From the NCBI RefSeq assembly GCF_011752995.1, contig NZ_VWWL01000026.1, positions 43,779-107,778 on the forward strand: a stretch of DNA of 64,000 bases, read 5' to 3'. Under the pieces are notes generated by a model that did not search any database, had not been told where the DNA came from, and saw only the letters and a list, made by a program, of their open reading frames with translations. Within the stretch, counting starts at the first letter, position 1. Each line of letters opens with the position of its first letter. The stretch is from Burkholderia sp. Ax-1724. Its GTDB lineage: Bacteria > Pseudomonadota > Gammaproteobacteria > Burkholderiales > Burkholderiaceae. Below, piece by piece: positions 16,850-25,988 of the stretch. A program made the position numbers and the translations under genes.

Positions 16850-17983
16850 ATGAAAATCAGCGCCGTTCGCACCCATGTTCTCGAAGCATCATTATCCCAG
16901 CCGTTCGCTTATTCGCGCGCCTGGTACGCCGGCCGCACCGCGATGCTGGTCGAAATCGAAACGGATACCGGGCTGACCGGCTGGGGGGAATGTTATGGAC
17001 CGGCACGCATGACGTCGGCCGTCGTGCAGGCCATGTCGCGCTGGCTGCTGAACCAGAATCCGCTGCACACGGACCGGTTGTGGCAGCAGATTTACGCCGA
17101 TTTGCGCGATCACGGCCAGAAGGGGCTCGTGGTCGAAGCGCTCAGCGGCATCGACATTGCGCTGTGGGACATCAAGGGGAAGCACTTCGGCGTGCCGGTC
17201 TACGACTTGCTCGGCGGCCCGTTGCGCAATTCGGTGCGGGCGTATGCCACGGGGCTGTATCGGCGCGAAGGCGGCAACCCGCTGGAGTATCTCGCCGAAG
17301 AGGCGGCCGGCTATGTCCGCGAGGGATTTCATGCCGTCAAGCTGAAGGTCGGCTTCGGTATCCGTGACGACGTCCTCGCCGCGCACGCCGTGCGCGAGGC
17401 CATCGGGCCGGAAGTCGGCCTGATGATCGACGCGAATCATGCGTACGACGCGGTCGCGGCGATCCAGTTGGGCCGCAAGCTCGAACATCTGGATATCGGC
17501 TGGTTCGAGGAACCGGTGCCCCCGGAAGACCTCGACGCCTATCGCGAGGTGAAGCGCGCGCTGCCGATTCCGATTGCCGGCGGCGAGTGCGAATTCACCC
17601 GCCTCGGTTTTCGCGACGTGTTCGCCTCGCACGCGCTCGATATCGTGCAGCCGGACACGTGTGCCGCGGGCGGTATCAGCGAATGCAAGAAGATCGCCGA
17701 CATGGCGGCAACCTTCGGCATTCGCTACAACCCGCACGTCTGGGGTACGGGCATCGGCATCGCCGCCTCGCTGCAACTGATGGCGACGCTGCCGACGCAT
17801 ACGCCGACCTCGCTGCAGCCGGTCGAGCCGATTCTCGAACTGGACCAGACCGAGCATCCGATCCGCCAGGCGATTCTCAAGACGCCGCTCGTGCACTCGG
17901 GCGGCGGCATGGCTATTCCGGACGGTCCGGGCCTTGGCATCGAGATCGACCGCGACGCGCTCGAAGCATTTCGGGTTCGCTGA
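16850..17983 (+). CDS. Enolase-superfamily acid-sugar dehydratase (mandelate racemase subgroup)
   Basis: The 377-residue enzyme has the capping domain at residues 1-125 and a TIM barrel after it. Catalytic features are KLKVGFG (the KxK motif), the metal ligands in MIDANHAYD, WFEEPVP and GGECEFTR, and the His/Asp dyad formed by HVWGTGIG with IVQPDTCAAGG. This complete set is typical of mandelate-racemase-type acid sugar dehydratases, so it probably removes water from an aldonate or aldarate to give a 2-keto-3-deoxy acid. The start at 16850 follows AAGGAG by 5 bases. It is followed by an MFS carrier. Confidence 0.9.
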   Translation: MKISAVRTHVLEASLSQPFAYSRAWYAGRTAMLVEIETDTGLTGWGECYGPARMTSAVVQAMSRWLLNQNPLHTDRLWQQIYADLRDHGQKGLVVEALSGIDIALWDIKGKHFGVPVYDLLGGPLRNSVRAYATGLYRREGGNPLEYLAEEAAGYVREGFHAVKLKVGFGIRDDVLAAHAVREAIGPEVGLMIDANHAYDAVAAIQLGRKLEHLDIGWFEEPVPPEDLDAYREVKRALPIPIAGGECEFTRLGFRDVFASHALDIVQPDTCAAGGISECKKIADMAATFGIRYNPHVWGTGIGIAASLQLMATLPTHTPTSLQPVEPILELDQTEHPIRQAILKTPLVHSGGGMAIPDGPGLGIEIDRDALEAFRVR

Positions 17984-18099
17984 TTCATTTCCAATCCGCC
18001 ATTTCCCAGGCATTCCGATGACCTGGCGACCGCTCGCGCCTGCGGTCGGGCAACGCGCACCGGCGCATCAGGCGCTACAACAAGGGAAGGAGAAGCAGC

Positions 18100-19350
18100 A
18101 TGCAAACACAGCGACTGGAGCCGTCAGGCGGGAGCGCGGCGGTGCCGGCACCGTGGTGGTCGATTGGCGGCACCTTGATGATCGGGTTGTTCGTCGCTTA
18201 CCTCGACCGCTCGAATCTGTCGGTCGGCCTGCCGGGCGTGGCGCGGGATCTCGGTTTCGATGGCCCGCAGTTCGCGAAGGTATCCAGTTGGGCGCTGACG
18301 GCCTTTCTGATCGGCTATACGATTGCGAACATTCTCGGCGGCCTGTTGACGCGCCGGCGCGATCCGAAGTGGATCATGATCGCCTGCGTGGCGATCTGGT
18401 CGGTTGCGACGCTCGTCGTAGGCACGACGGGCTCGATCGCCACGCTGCTCGTTTGCCGCGTCGTGCTGGGCGTGACCGAAGGCATTTACTGGCCGCAGCA
18501 ATCGCGCTTCGCCAAAGCGTGGTTTAGCCCGGAGCAGCGGACGACCGCCAATAGCCTGATCCAGTATTACGGTCAGTTTCTGGCGCTCGGTCTTGGCTTC
18601 ATGATCCTGACGCCGTTCTACGATCTGCTGGGCTGGCGCGCGCTGTTTCATATCACGGGTCTGCTTGGACTCCTGATTATCGTGCCGTTGTATCTGTGGC
18701 GTTTGCCGCGCAAGGACGCCGCGCCGTTCCCCGAACCCGCGGTTTCGACCGGGAAGAAAGAGCGGTTGACGCTCGCCTCGCTGGGCGGCCCCGCGTTCCT
18801 GCTTCTGTTGTTCAGCTACCTGACGCAAGGGGCGCTGTTCTGGGGCATCACGCTGTGGATTCCGCTCGCGGTCAAGACGCTCGGCTTTACCGGCTTCGAA
18901 CAGGCATTCGCGAGTTCCATCCCTTATCTGTTCGCCGTCGTGCTGGCGATTCCGCTTTCACGCCTGAGCGACAGGACGAAGCGGCGCACCCTGATCGCCG
19001 GACTCGGGTTGCTCATTCCTGGCCTGCTCGTCGTGACTCTCCCGTTCGTGGGCGGCGCGATGGCCAAGATGATCCTGATTACGCTTTCGCTGGGGTTTTA
19101 TGCGAGCGCGTTCTCGCCGAACATCTGGTCGATCGTGCAAAGCACCGTGCACCCGGACGCCGTGGGTCCGGCCGCGGGCATCATCAACGGTATCGGCGCC
19201 GGCGGTGGCGGCACCATGGCCGGCTTCGTGGTGGGCATGCTGTATCAGTCGACGGGTTCGTATATTCCCGGCTTCGCGACGTTGGGCGCGTTTGTCGTGC
19301 TAGGCGGTATCTCGCTGCTGCTGTTTGGCCGGGTGACCAGGCAGGGGTGA
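18100..19350 (+). CDS. MFS transporter (ACS family, sugar-acid type)
   Basis: The 416-residue carrier has twelve predicted hydrophobic segments. The helix-1 motif FVAYLDRSNLSVGLPGV and helix-4 motif VVLGVTEGIYWPQQSRFAKAWF place it near glucarate/galactonate type proton symporters. An AAGGAGAAG site precedes the ATG. It follows the enolase-type dehydratase, so it probably imports that enzyme's substrate under control of the divergent FadR-type regulator. Confidence 0.9.
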   Translation: MQTQRLEPSGGSAAVPAPWWSIGGTLMIGLFVAYLDRSNLSVGLPGVARDLGFDGPQFAKVSSWALTAFLIGYTIANILGGLLTRRRDPKWIMIACVAIWSVATLVVGTTGSIATLLVCRVVLGVTEGIYWPQQSRFAKAWFSPEQRTTANSLIQYYGQFLALGLGFMILTPFYDLLGWRALFHITGLLGLLIIVPLYLWRLPRKDAAPFPEPAVSTGKKERLTLASLGGPAFLLLLFSYLTQGALFWGITLWIPLAVKTLGFTGFEQAFASSIPYLFAVVLAIPLSRLSDRTKRRTLIAGLGLLIPGLLVVTLPFVGGAMAKMILITLSLGFYASAFSPNIWSIVQSTVHPDAVGPAAGIINGIGAGGGGTMAGFVVGMLYQSTGSYIPGFATLGAFVVLGGISLLLFGRVTRQG

Positions 19351-19367
19351 ATCTGGTCTTCGCGCGA

Positions 19368-19407
19368 TGGCGTTGCGGTGGCGTTGCGGTGGCGTTGCGG
19401 TGGCGTT
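19368..19407. repeat. Short tandem repeat, 11-bp unit x 3.6
   Basis: TGGCGTTGCGG is repeated three times exactly, then partially, 18 bases after the MFS stop. The eleven-base period could vary by slippage. No function is evident. Confidence 0.85.
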
Positions 19408-19505
19408 ATATCGCGCTGATGTGCGGACGTGTATGCATGCACCATGCGGACGCTCCGCGCCGCCGCCTTCCGGTCGAGGCGCGCGGCGAAACAGATCGGT
19501 CGGGT

Positions 19506-19943
19506 TCAGGCCAGGTTGAGCATCGTGCCACGGCAATCCTTGGTGTTGCAGTGGCATGCGTAATCGTTGCGCGCCTCGTCGGCTTCTTCGGGCGGTACTT
19601 CGAGCGAGTAATCGATAAACAGCTCCTCGCCTGGCGCAATGTCGCGGATCGCGTCAATGTAGACGCGACCGTCTTCTTCGGCGGCTTCACAGTTTGCCAT
19701 GCACGCGTGATTGAGCCACCGCGAGCCATTCCCGCCGCGGCCGCCGTCGATCACGCGTCCGTCGGACAGGCCGAACAGGAACGTGTGCCCGCTCTCCTCG
19801 CGTTTCGCGTAGTGGCGGGCGGCTTCCCGCCACGAGGTCACCAGACCTTTGTACTCGAAGATGCGCTCGCCCGTGGAAATCGCCCGAAGCGCAAAAACGC
19901 CCTTTCCATGAACAGAGGATTGCCGTACGGAGACACGCTTCAT
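19506..19943 (-). CDS. SET-domain protein-lysine methyltransferase
   Basis: The 145-residue protein is almost only a SET domain. It starts MKRVSVRQSSVHGKGVFA, carries the cofactor/substrate motif SRWLNHACMANCEA (the pseudoknot NHxCxxN) and GEELFIDY with the catalytic tyrosine. It ends in a post-SET zinc cluster CHCNTKDCRG. These are the features of S-adenosylmethionine-dependent protein-lysine methyltransferases, more familiar from eukaryotic histone enzymes but found in several bacterial groups. Its target is unknown. The later ATG is used because homology begins there; an upstream in-frame ATG adds 18 residues with no match. Confidence 0.88.
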   Translation of the reverse strand: MKRVSVRQSSVHGKGVFALRAISTGERIFEYKGLVTSWREAARHYAKREESGHTFLFGLSDGRVIDGGRGGNGSRWLNHACMANCEAAEEDGRVYIDAIRDIAPGEELFIDYSLEVPPEEADEARNDYACHCNTKDCRGTMLNLA

Positions 19944-20299
19944 ACCGGGCCACGCGAGGAGGAGAGAGGCTCCGAGTATAGCCGGAGGATAAGTCATTGG
20001 GCGGCATTTGAATCGTGCGAAACATGAGCATCGTCATGCGGTGTCCGGATTCGTCCATTCCGCCGATGTCCACTATTTTGGATATTTAAGCATTGCCGTG
20101 GACGTACTCGTACTTTCGCCTTGACGATGCGACCGGCACCCTGACTTTGGACATTCCTTCGTGTCTTCCGTATCCGTTGGGCGCGCAATCGTAACGCGCA
20201 CGACAGACAACGCCGCGTCTCTGCCTTTCGCGGACCTCGACGCAACGATTGCGCGCGACGTGACGGCGTGACGCCGCGCGCGGGTGTTGCCTGGGCCCG
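19944..20299. other. Intergenic stretch, no gene seen
   Basis: About 350 bases between the SET gene and the hydrolase gene, both on the minus strand. No frame with a plausible start or family. The TTTTGGATATTTAAG patch near 20081 could be part of a promoter for the SET gene. Confidence 0.5.
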
Positions 20300-21097
20300 T
20301 CAGGCGGTTTGGCGCTTCAGGAAGCTTTCGACGACGGTGGCGAAGTAGGACGGACATTGCTGCATCGGGTAATGGCCGCTGTCAGGAATAACGTGCAGCT
20401 CCGCGTTCGGATGCCATGCGAGAAAGGTGCGCTGCATGGCCAGCGCATCGAGCCCCGGATCTTTGTCGCCAATCATGACCAGGAAAGGGGTTTCGAGTCC
20501 CCGTACGTCGTCGACGAAATTTGCCGTGACCAGCATGTCGAGGTATTTCCTCCGGCAGGCTGGCGCTACGGTGTCGCGGTTATATTGCACCTTGCTATCG
20601 ACCCACTCGTCGGAAAGCCCGCCGGAGACGAACTTGAATAACCGCCGAAGGGCGTTGTCGTCCTCTACGGTGCTGGCAAAGAAAGTCAGGGCTTCCGGAC
20701 TCAACCGGTTTCCGGCAGCGGAAACCGGACACACGGCGATTGCGCTGATGACGCGAGAAGGCGCGTCTGCCGCGAGGCGCTGCGTAATCATCCCGGTCAT
20801 CGAGTGACCGATTACGTGGAAGTGCGGCCAACCGAGCCGATCGGCGAGCATGAGGCAATCGGTGGCAATTTCCTCCAGGGTGAATTCACCCGTCAATGCG
20901 ATGGATTGCCCGTAGCCGCGCAAATCGGCGAAAACGTAGGTGAACGCATGACCATCGAGCCAGGGTATGACTGCATCGTAGCTGGCGTGGTCCCCGAGCC
21001 AGTCATGCATGACCAGTACATGAATCGGGCCCTGGCCGTACTGTACATAGCCGAGGTCGGCGTCCGAGCCCGGACGGATTTCAAGGGGTACTTTCAT
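20300..21097 (-). CDS. Alpha/beta hydrolase
   Basis: A 265-residue alpha/beta-hydrolase-fold enzyme. The nucleophile elbow is GHSMTG, the oxyanion segment HDWLGDHASYD, the acid residue lies in IGDKDPG, and the catalytic His is in DSGHYPMQQCP. The start MKVPLEIRPGSD is chosen because a strong terminator lies between it and any upstream in-frame ATG. Substrate unknown; family members act on esters, lactones or C-C bonds of ring-cleavage products. It follows the porin gene on the same strand but is separated from it by the terminator at 21132-21163. Confidence 0.85.
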   Translation of the reverse strand: MKVPLEIRPGSDADLGYVQYGQGPIHVLVMHDWLGDHASYDAVIPWLDGHAFTYVFADLRGYGQSIALTGEFTLEEIATDCLMLADRLGWPHFHVIGHSMTGMITQRLAADAPSRVISAIAVCPVSAAGNRLSPEALTFFASTVEDDNALRRLFKFVSGGLSDEWVDSKVQYNRDTVAPACRRKYLDMLVTANFVDDVRGLETPFLVMIGDKDPGLDALAMQRTFLAWHPNAELHVIPDSGHYPMQQCPSYFATVVESFLKRQTA

Positions 21098-21131
21098 TTC
21101 AGGGTTCCATTCAGATGGCGGAACCAAAACG

Positions 21132-21163
21132 AAACGCCCTCCCGGCGAACCGGGAGGGCGTTT
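21132..21163. terminator. Rho-independent terminator after the porin gene
   Basis: CGCCCTCCCGG pairs with CCGGGAGGGCG around a CGAA tetraloop (11-bp GC stem), flanked by AAA and TTTT. It lies about 105 bases past the porin stop on the minus strand. The flanking A and T runs make it usable in both directions. Confidence 0.85.
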
Positions 21164-21268
21164 TGAAAGTGAAGCCATGCTATCAATCGCTCGAACGAGA
21201 GTCAATAGGCGGGCATGCGTTTCCGTACGACAGCAGTGGCTGGAATTTTGAAGCAGTGGGGTCGACAA

Positions 21269-22507
21269 TCAGAACCGGTGCGTAATCCCTATGCGTAGCG
21301 CAAGCTGGTGGTTGCTTGCCGATGGCGTTTGCCCGGTCAGATAAGCAACCGCCGGCTGACCGAGCGAGTCGGTTCCACTCGCATGCTGATAAACGACGAT
21401 GAAATACACGTCGGTACGCTTGGACAGGAAATAGTCGGACCCTGCTTGCAGCTGGTGATACAAGGCTCCGCTCCGGTTTTCGGCGCCGCTTGCATTCGTA
21501 TAGATATAGGCGACGCCGGCGAGCCATGCAGGCGTTAGCTGATATCTGCCGTTCACTTCGACGTTGTTAAACCGCGCATTGCCTGTGTAACCAAGCGGAT
21601 TCGGCCCGCTCGTGGAGCCGAGTCCGCGAAACTGCACGTTTGAGTAAGTCAGTCCCAGCGTTGCGCTACCGATCTGATACGAACCCGCTGCACTGATGAT
21701 CTGCAACGTGGAGGCCGATGCATAACCGGCATAGATGGGATTGGACTCCGGCGTCGTTGCCGACCCCAGCGAGCCAAGATTGTTGCTCGCGGCAGTCGTA
21801 CCGTTATTGGGATTGCTGCCGTAGAACCCCAGGTTTGGATTGCGAGCGTTCAGGTAGGCCATCCCAAGTCCGAATGGACCGTGCGTATACCCGCCGCCCA
21901 ACGACCACACCTGGTTACGGGAAACACTGCCGGGCACCCCGCCGAAACTGTATAAACCGCCGAACCGTAGCCCGGAATAATCGTTGCTGGCGAACTTCAC
22001 GGCATTGTTGATGCGTCGGGTGTTCAATGCGTTGTCGACGTCGCCGGCGTGGGCACCCATGTATCCCGCCCATTGCGCTCCAGACTGGAATAACTGGGTA
22101 TAGTCGACCACGGAGTCATATTGACGTCCCAGTGTCAGGGTGCCGTATGAGCTTTGCAATCCGACGAATGCCTGGCGTCCGAACTCCGCGCCACCTTGCG
22201 CCAAGGCGCCGTTTCCAATGCTGAAGCCGTTTTCGAGTACGAATACCGCCTTAAGTCCACCTCCCAGATCCTCGACACCCCTGATTCCCCATCGGCTACC
22301 GCGAATACCGCCCGTCGCGCCATCCTGGAACGAGTATTGGTGATTGCCTTGCGGACCGCTGGCGGGCCGTGCGGTTTGCACGTTACTCGTGAAATTGATG
22401 CCGGCGTCGATCAGTCCGTAGAGCGTGACACTGCTCTGCGCAAAGGCTTGCGCGCTATATCCGATCGTCGCTAACGCAACGACTGCGGGTAGTTTTTGAA
22501 TCTTCAT
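21269..22507 (-). CDS. Outer membrane porin (Gram-negative porin, OmpC-like)
   Basis: A 412-residue trimeric 16-strand porin. The signal peptide ends AQAFA before QSSVTLYGLIDAG. Standard internal motifs are SRWGIRGVEDLGGGLKAVF, FGRQAFVGL, LTLGRQYDSV and a C-terminal ALRIGITHRF ending in phenylalanine, the outer membrane insertion signal. It lies 215 bases from the MHS carrier gene start region on the same strand; the terminator downstream isolates it from the hydrolase. It is one of four porins in the window, each next to a catabolic set. Confidence 0.95.
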   Translation of the reverse strand: MKIQKLPAVVALATIGYSAQAFAQSSVTLYGLIDAGINFTSNVQTARPASGPQGNHQYSFQDGATGGIRGSRWGIRGVEDLGGGLKAVFVLENGFSIGNGALAQGGAEFGRQAFVGLQSSYGTLTLGRQYDSVVDYTQLFQSGAQWAGYMGAHAGDVDNALNTRRINNAVKFASNDYSGLRFGGLYSFGGVPGSVSRNQVWSLGGGYTHGPFGLGMAYLNARNPNLGFYGSNPNNGTTAASNNLGSLGSATTPESNPIYAGYASASTLQIISAAGSYQIGSATLGLTYSNVQFRGLGSTSGPNPLGYTGNARFNNVEVNGRYQLTPAWLAGVAYIYTNASGAENRSGALYHQLQAGSDYFLSKRTDVYFIVVYQHASGTDSLGQPAVAYLTGQTPSASNHQLALRIGITHRF

Positions 22508-22722
22508 TCGCGTCTCCTTGAGTTGTCGTCTTTCTGGAATTGAATAATCTTATTCAAATATCTATAAATTAGACATACTAATTATCTGGAAGAAATTTTT
22601 AGCGAAACGGTTTCGGCGGTTGACGTTAAGCCATGTCGAAACATCGTCGACATGACTGGGCATCGACTCGCCGGGCGGAGAGCGTCCTGCGTCACGTTGC
22701 ACGCCTTGCCGCCTAGGCGGCA

Positions 22723-24051
22723 TCAGCGTATCCGCGCATTTGCCACATGGCGTCGGCGCCCGAACGGCCATTCGCCGCGACGCCAGCCCACCGCTGAGAG
22801 CGCGGCGCCGCTGATCAGCGCCGCCATCAGCACGTAATAGCTCGGTGCCAGCGTGTCGCCCGTGACGCCGATGACCCAGGTCACGAAGAAGGGGGAGAAG
22901 CCGCCGAATAACGTGACCCCGAGGCTGTAGGAAAACGACAGGCCGGTCGAGCGCGTTTCGACTGGAAAGATTTCCGATACCAATGCCGGCATGGGTCCGG
23001 AATAACCCGCCTTGTACAGTCCGGCGATCACTTCCAGCCCGAGCAGCCACGCCATGGTCGGGTGGTATTTGAGCCAGAGAAACATCGGATAGACCGAGAC
23101 GGCCATTGCCATCGCGGTAGTCAGCATGACGCGTATGGGGCCGACGCGATCCGACAGCGCTCCCATGACGGGCGACAGCGCGAACTGGAGGAAGCCGTTG
23201 AGCGCCACGATGCCGAGCGATTGCGCGGCCGGCAGGTGCAACTGCCTGACGGCATAGAGCGGCATGTACAGTTGCAGCACATAGGTCATCACCGTGGAGA
23301 GCGCCACGATGCCGGTAGCGATCAGCAGCTTGCCCGTCTGTCCGCTGCCGGCGGTGCGCGACCGCGGTGTCGTGCGTGCGTGGACGGCGAGAAATTCCGG
23401 CGATTCTTCCAGCCGACGGCGGATGTAGTAACCGACCGGTCCGATCAGCAGACCCAGTGCGAAGGGTACCCGCCAGCCCCACGATTGCAACTGCTCCGCG
23501 CTCAGTGCGGCGGTCAGCGCACTGCCGATGGAGGCGGCAAGGATGGTGGACATGCCCTGGCTGGAGAACATCCAGCTGGCGGCATAGCCGCGCTTGTCCG
23601 GATTGTGTTCCACCATGAAGGCGGTGGCGCTGCCGTATTCCCCGCCGACCGCGAAGCCCTGGAGCAGGCGCGCGCACAGGATGCCGAGCGGCGCGAACAG
23701 GCCGATCCGGCTGTAGCCGGGCATCAGCGTGATCACCAGCGTGCCGGCGGTCATCATGAAGATCGATAGCGTGAGCGCCGCCTTGCGGCCGCGACGGTCC
23801 GCGTACAGACCCAGCACCACGGCGCCGACCGGCCGCGTGACGAAGGAGACGCTGAAGGTGCCGATCGACAGCAGCAGTGACACCCACTCGTCGTGCACCG
23901 GAAAGAACACTTTCGCGATGACGCTGGCGAAGTAGCCATAGACCAGAAAGTCGTACCACTCCAGCGCATTGCCGATCGTCGCCGAGACGACGATGCTTCT
24001 CAGACGCGCACGACTGGTTGCGGCAGAGGCTCCGCCGTTGTTTGATTGCAT
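22723..24051 (-). CDS. MFS transporter, metabolite:H+ symporter (MHS) family
   Basis: The 442-residue carrier has the MHS signature TIGNALEWYDFLVYGYFAS in helix 1, the loop motif GLYADRRGRKAALTLS and LLQGFAVGGEYGSATAFMVEH. Twelve membrane segments are expected. Relatives (ProP, KgtP, citrate carriers) move zwitterions or organic acids with protons. It is divergent from the gamma-glutamyltransferase gene, and their 118-base gap contains one copy of the GntR-type motif found twice more in this module, so it likely imports the module's amino-acid-like substrate. Confidence 0.92.
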   Translation of the reverse strand: MQSNNGGASAATSRARLRSIVVSATIGNALEWYDFLVYGYFASVIAKVFFPVHDEWVSLLLSIGTFSVSFVTRPVGAVVLGLYADRRGRKAALTLSIFMMTAGTLVITLMPGYSRIGLFAPLGILCARLLQGFAVGGEYGSATAFMVEHNPDKRGYAASWMFSSQGMSTILAASIGSALTAALSAEQLQSWGWRVPFALGLLIGPVGYYIRRRLEESPEFLAVHARTTPRSRTAGSGQTGKLLIATGIVALSTVMTYVLQLYMPLYAVRQLHLPAAQSLGIVALNGFLQFALSPVMGALSDRVGPIRVMLTTAMAMAVSVYPMFLWLKYHPTMAWLLGLEVIAGLYKAGYSGPMPALVSEIFPVETRSTGLSFSYSLGVTLFGGFSPFFVTWVIGVTGDTLAPSYYVLMAALISGAALSAVGWRRGEWPFGRRRHVANARIR

Positions 24052-24117
24052 GTCCTTTACCCTTGCACGAGTTGACGTATCGAACAGCGTAAATTAGTAT
24101 CCATGTATGTATTGTTG

Positions 24118-24130
24118 TTTGGATACATTA
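24118..24130. promoter_or_regulatory. Candidate GntR operator (site 1 of the 24-30 kb module)
   Basis: TTTGGATACATTA matches the right half of the palindrome at 30619-30634 and of the site at 26710-26728. A TATCC half-site lies at 24098-24102 on the other side of an AT-rich core. It lies between the divergent MHS carrier and gamma-glutamyltransferase genes. Confidence 0.45.
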
Positions 24131-24169
24131 TTGTGTCGATTACATCCAATAGCAACCGAGGGTTTTCCC

Positions 24170-25918
24170 ATGGCAACCGTCGAGCTTCCGTCCGCTGCTG
24201 CCGTACGCGGGATCGATAGTTATCGCCCGCCCGTGACGGGCCGGCGTCATGCAGTAGTGGCCGGCCACTATGGTGCCGCGCACGCGGCGATGCGCGTGCT
24301 GGAAGGCGGTGGCAACGCGGTCGATGCCGGCGTCGCGGCCGGCATTGCATTGAGTGTGTTGCAGAGCGATCTGGTCAGCATGGCCGGGGTTGCACCGATC
24401 CTGATCTATCTGGCCGCGCGGCGCGAGGTGGTGTCGATCGCGGGCCTGGGCGGCTGGCCACGGGCGGCGTCGGCAGAGTATTTGCGGCGCGAGCATGGCG
24501 GGCGCATCCCCCCGGGGGTGCTGCGGACGGTGGTGCCGGCCGCGCCCGCGGCGTGGATCACCGCGTTGCGGCACTACGGCACGCTGTCGTTCGGCGACGT
24601 GGCGCAGGCCGCCATCGGTTTCGCGCGCGATGGTTTCGCCATGCATGCGCTGATGGCCGAAACCATCCGCGAGCACGAGGACGGCTACCGCCGCTGGGAG
24701 GCCAATGCGCGCATCTATCTTCCAGGCGGTCGTCCGCCGGCGGTGGGCGAGCTGTTCGTGCAGGCCGATCTTGCGCGCACGCTGCAGTTCATGGTCGACG
24801 AGGAGCGGCGGGCGGCCGGCCGTGGCCGTCTGCATGGTCTCGCCGCCGCGCACGACGCGTTCTATCGTGGCGACATCGCCGCGGCCATGCTGAGCTATCA
24901 CCGCGAGCATGGCGGCTGGCTGGCGGCGGAAGATCTGGCGTCGTTCGACGCGGAAGTGGAGCGGCCCGTCATGGTCCGCTACAAGGGATACGAGCTCTAT
25001 AGCTGCCCGCCATGGTGCCAGGGGCCGATCCTGGGACAGACGCTCAAGGTGCTCGAAGGCGTGGATCTCGCCGCGCTGGGACACAACAGCCCGGCCTACG
25101 TGCACACCGTGGTCGAGGCGCTCAAGCTGACGTTCGCCGATCGCGAGCGATACTTCGGCGATCCGCGCTATGTCGACGTGCCGCTGCAGCGGCTGCTGTC
25201 GGACGACTACACCAGCCGCCTGCGCGCGCGTATCCGCGCCGATCGGGTGTTCGACGGCATGCCGGCGGCGCAGCCGCTGGAGAGCGGCGTCGACGTGTCC
25301 GCGCTGGACACCTCGTACGTGTGCGTGGCGGATCGGCACGGCAATCTGTTTTCAGCCACACCGAGCGACGCGACCTGCGAGAGCCCGATCATTCCCGGCA
25401 CCGGCATGATGCCGTCCAGCCGCGGCGCGCAGTCGTGGACCGATCCGGGGCATCCCTCGGTGCTGGCGCCCGGCAAGCGGCCCCGGCTCACACCGAGCCC
25501 GATGATCGCGTTCGGCCCTGCGCATCCCGACGACGTACACGGCGAGCGTGGCCGCCGCGCGCTGCCGTTCGGTTCGCCGGGCGGCGACGTGCAGATCCAG
25601 GCCATGCTGCAGGCTTTCCTGAACGTCGTCGATTTCGGCATGGACCCGCAGCAGGCGGTGGAAGCGCCGCGCTTTGCCACTTACGGCTTCCCCCTCACGA
25701 CCGATCCGCACGCGTATACGCCGCGCAAGATCAAGCTCGAGGCACGGCTGCCGCCGCAAACCGGCGACGCGCTGGCTCAACTCGGGCACGGGGTGGACTG
25801 GTGGCCGCAGTTCGGCTGGAAGGCCGGCGGCGCCTGCATGATCGTCAGCGATCCCGAGCGGGGGGTGTTGACCGCCGGTGCCGATCCGCGGCGGCCGAGC
25901 TATGCGCTGGCGTGGTAG
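24170..25918 (+). CDS. Gamma-glutamyltransferase family protein
   Basis: A 582-residue Ntn-hydrolase proenzyme of the GGT family. The N-terminal part has GGNAVDAGVAAGIALSV and the substrate-arginine region. The autoprocessing threonine is expected at about residue 381 in LDTSYVCVADRHGN, followed by SATPSD, and the glycine-rich PFGSPGG near 468. Most GGTs read TTHxSVxD here; this protein has DTSYVCVAD. The start is an ATG at 24170. No signal peptide is seen, so it is probably cytoplasmic, unlike periplasmic glutathione GGTs. In this cluster it likely hydrolyses a gamma-glutamyl or amide intermediate rather than glutathione. Confidence 0.88.
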   Translation: MATVELPSAAAVRGIDSYRPPVTGRRHAVVAGHYGAAHAAMRVLEGGGNAVDAGVAAGIALSVLQSDLVSMAGVAPILIYLAARREVVSIAGLGGWPRAASAEYLRREHGGRIPPGVLRTVVPAAPAAWITALRHYGTLSFGDVAQAAIGFARDGFAMHALMAETIREHEDGYRRWEANARIYLPGGRPPAVGELFVQADLARTLQFMVDEERRAAGRGRLHGLAAAHDAFYRGDIAAAMLSYHREHGGWLAAEDLASFDAEVERPVMVRYKGYELYSCPPWCQGPILGQTLKVLEGVDLAALGHNSPAYVHTVVEALKLTFADRERYFGDPRYVDVPLQRLLSDDYTSRLRARIRADRVFDGMPAAQPLESGVDVSALDTSYVCVADRHGNLFSATPSDATCESPIIPGTGMMPSSRGAQSWTDPGHPSVLAPGKRPRLTPSPMIAFGPAHPDDVHGERGRRALPFGSPGGDVQIQAMLQAFLNVVDFGMDPQQAVEAPRFATYGFPLTTDPHAYTPRKIKLEARLPPQTGDALAQLGHGVDWWPQFGWKAGGACMIVSDPERGVLTAGADPRRPSYALAW

Positions 25919-25988
25919 GCATGCACCGAACGCGATGAGCGCCGTCGTGCCGTGCGGCCATGACGGTCGTTACCGCCTGCCGCAGCCG

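Noticed and set aside
19368..19407. Possible CRISPR or satellite from the 11-bp tandem repeat
   Set aside because: Units are contiguous with no spacers and only 3.6 copies; a slippage repeat is the simpler reading.
24107..24169. Upstream ATG extending the GGT-family protein by 21 residues
   Set aside because: The extension overlaps the GntR-like operator motif and has no homology.
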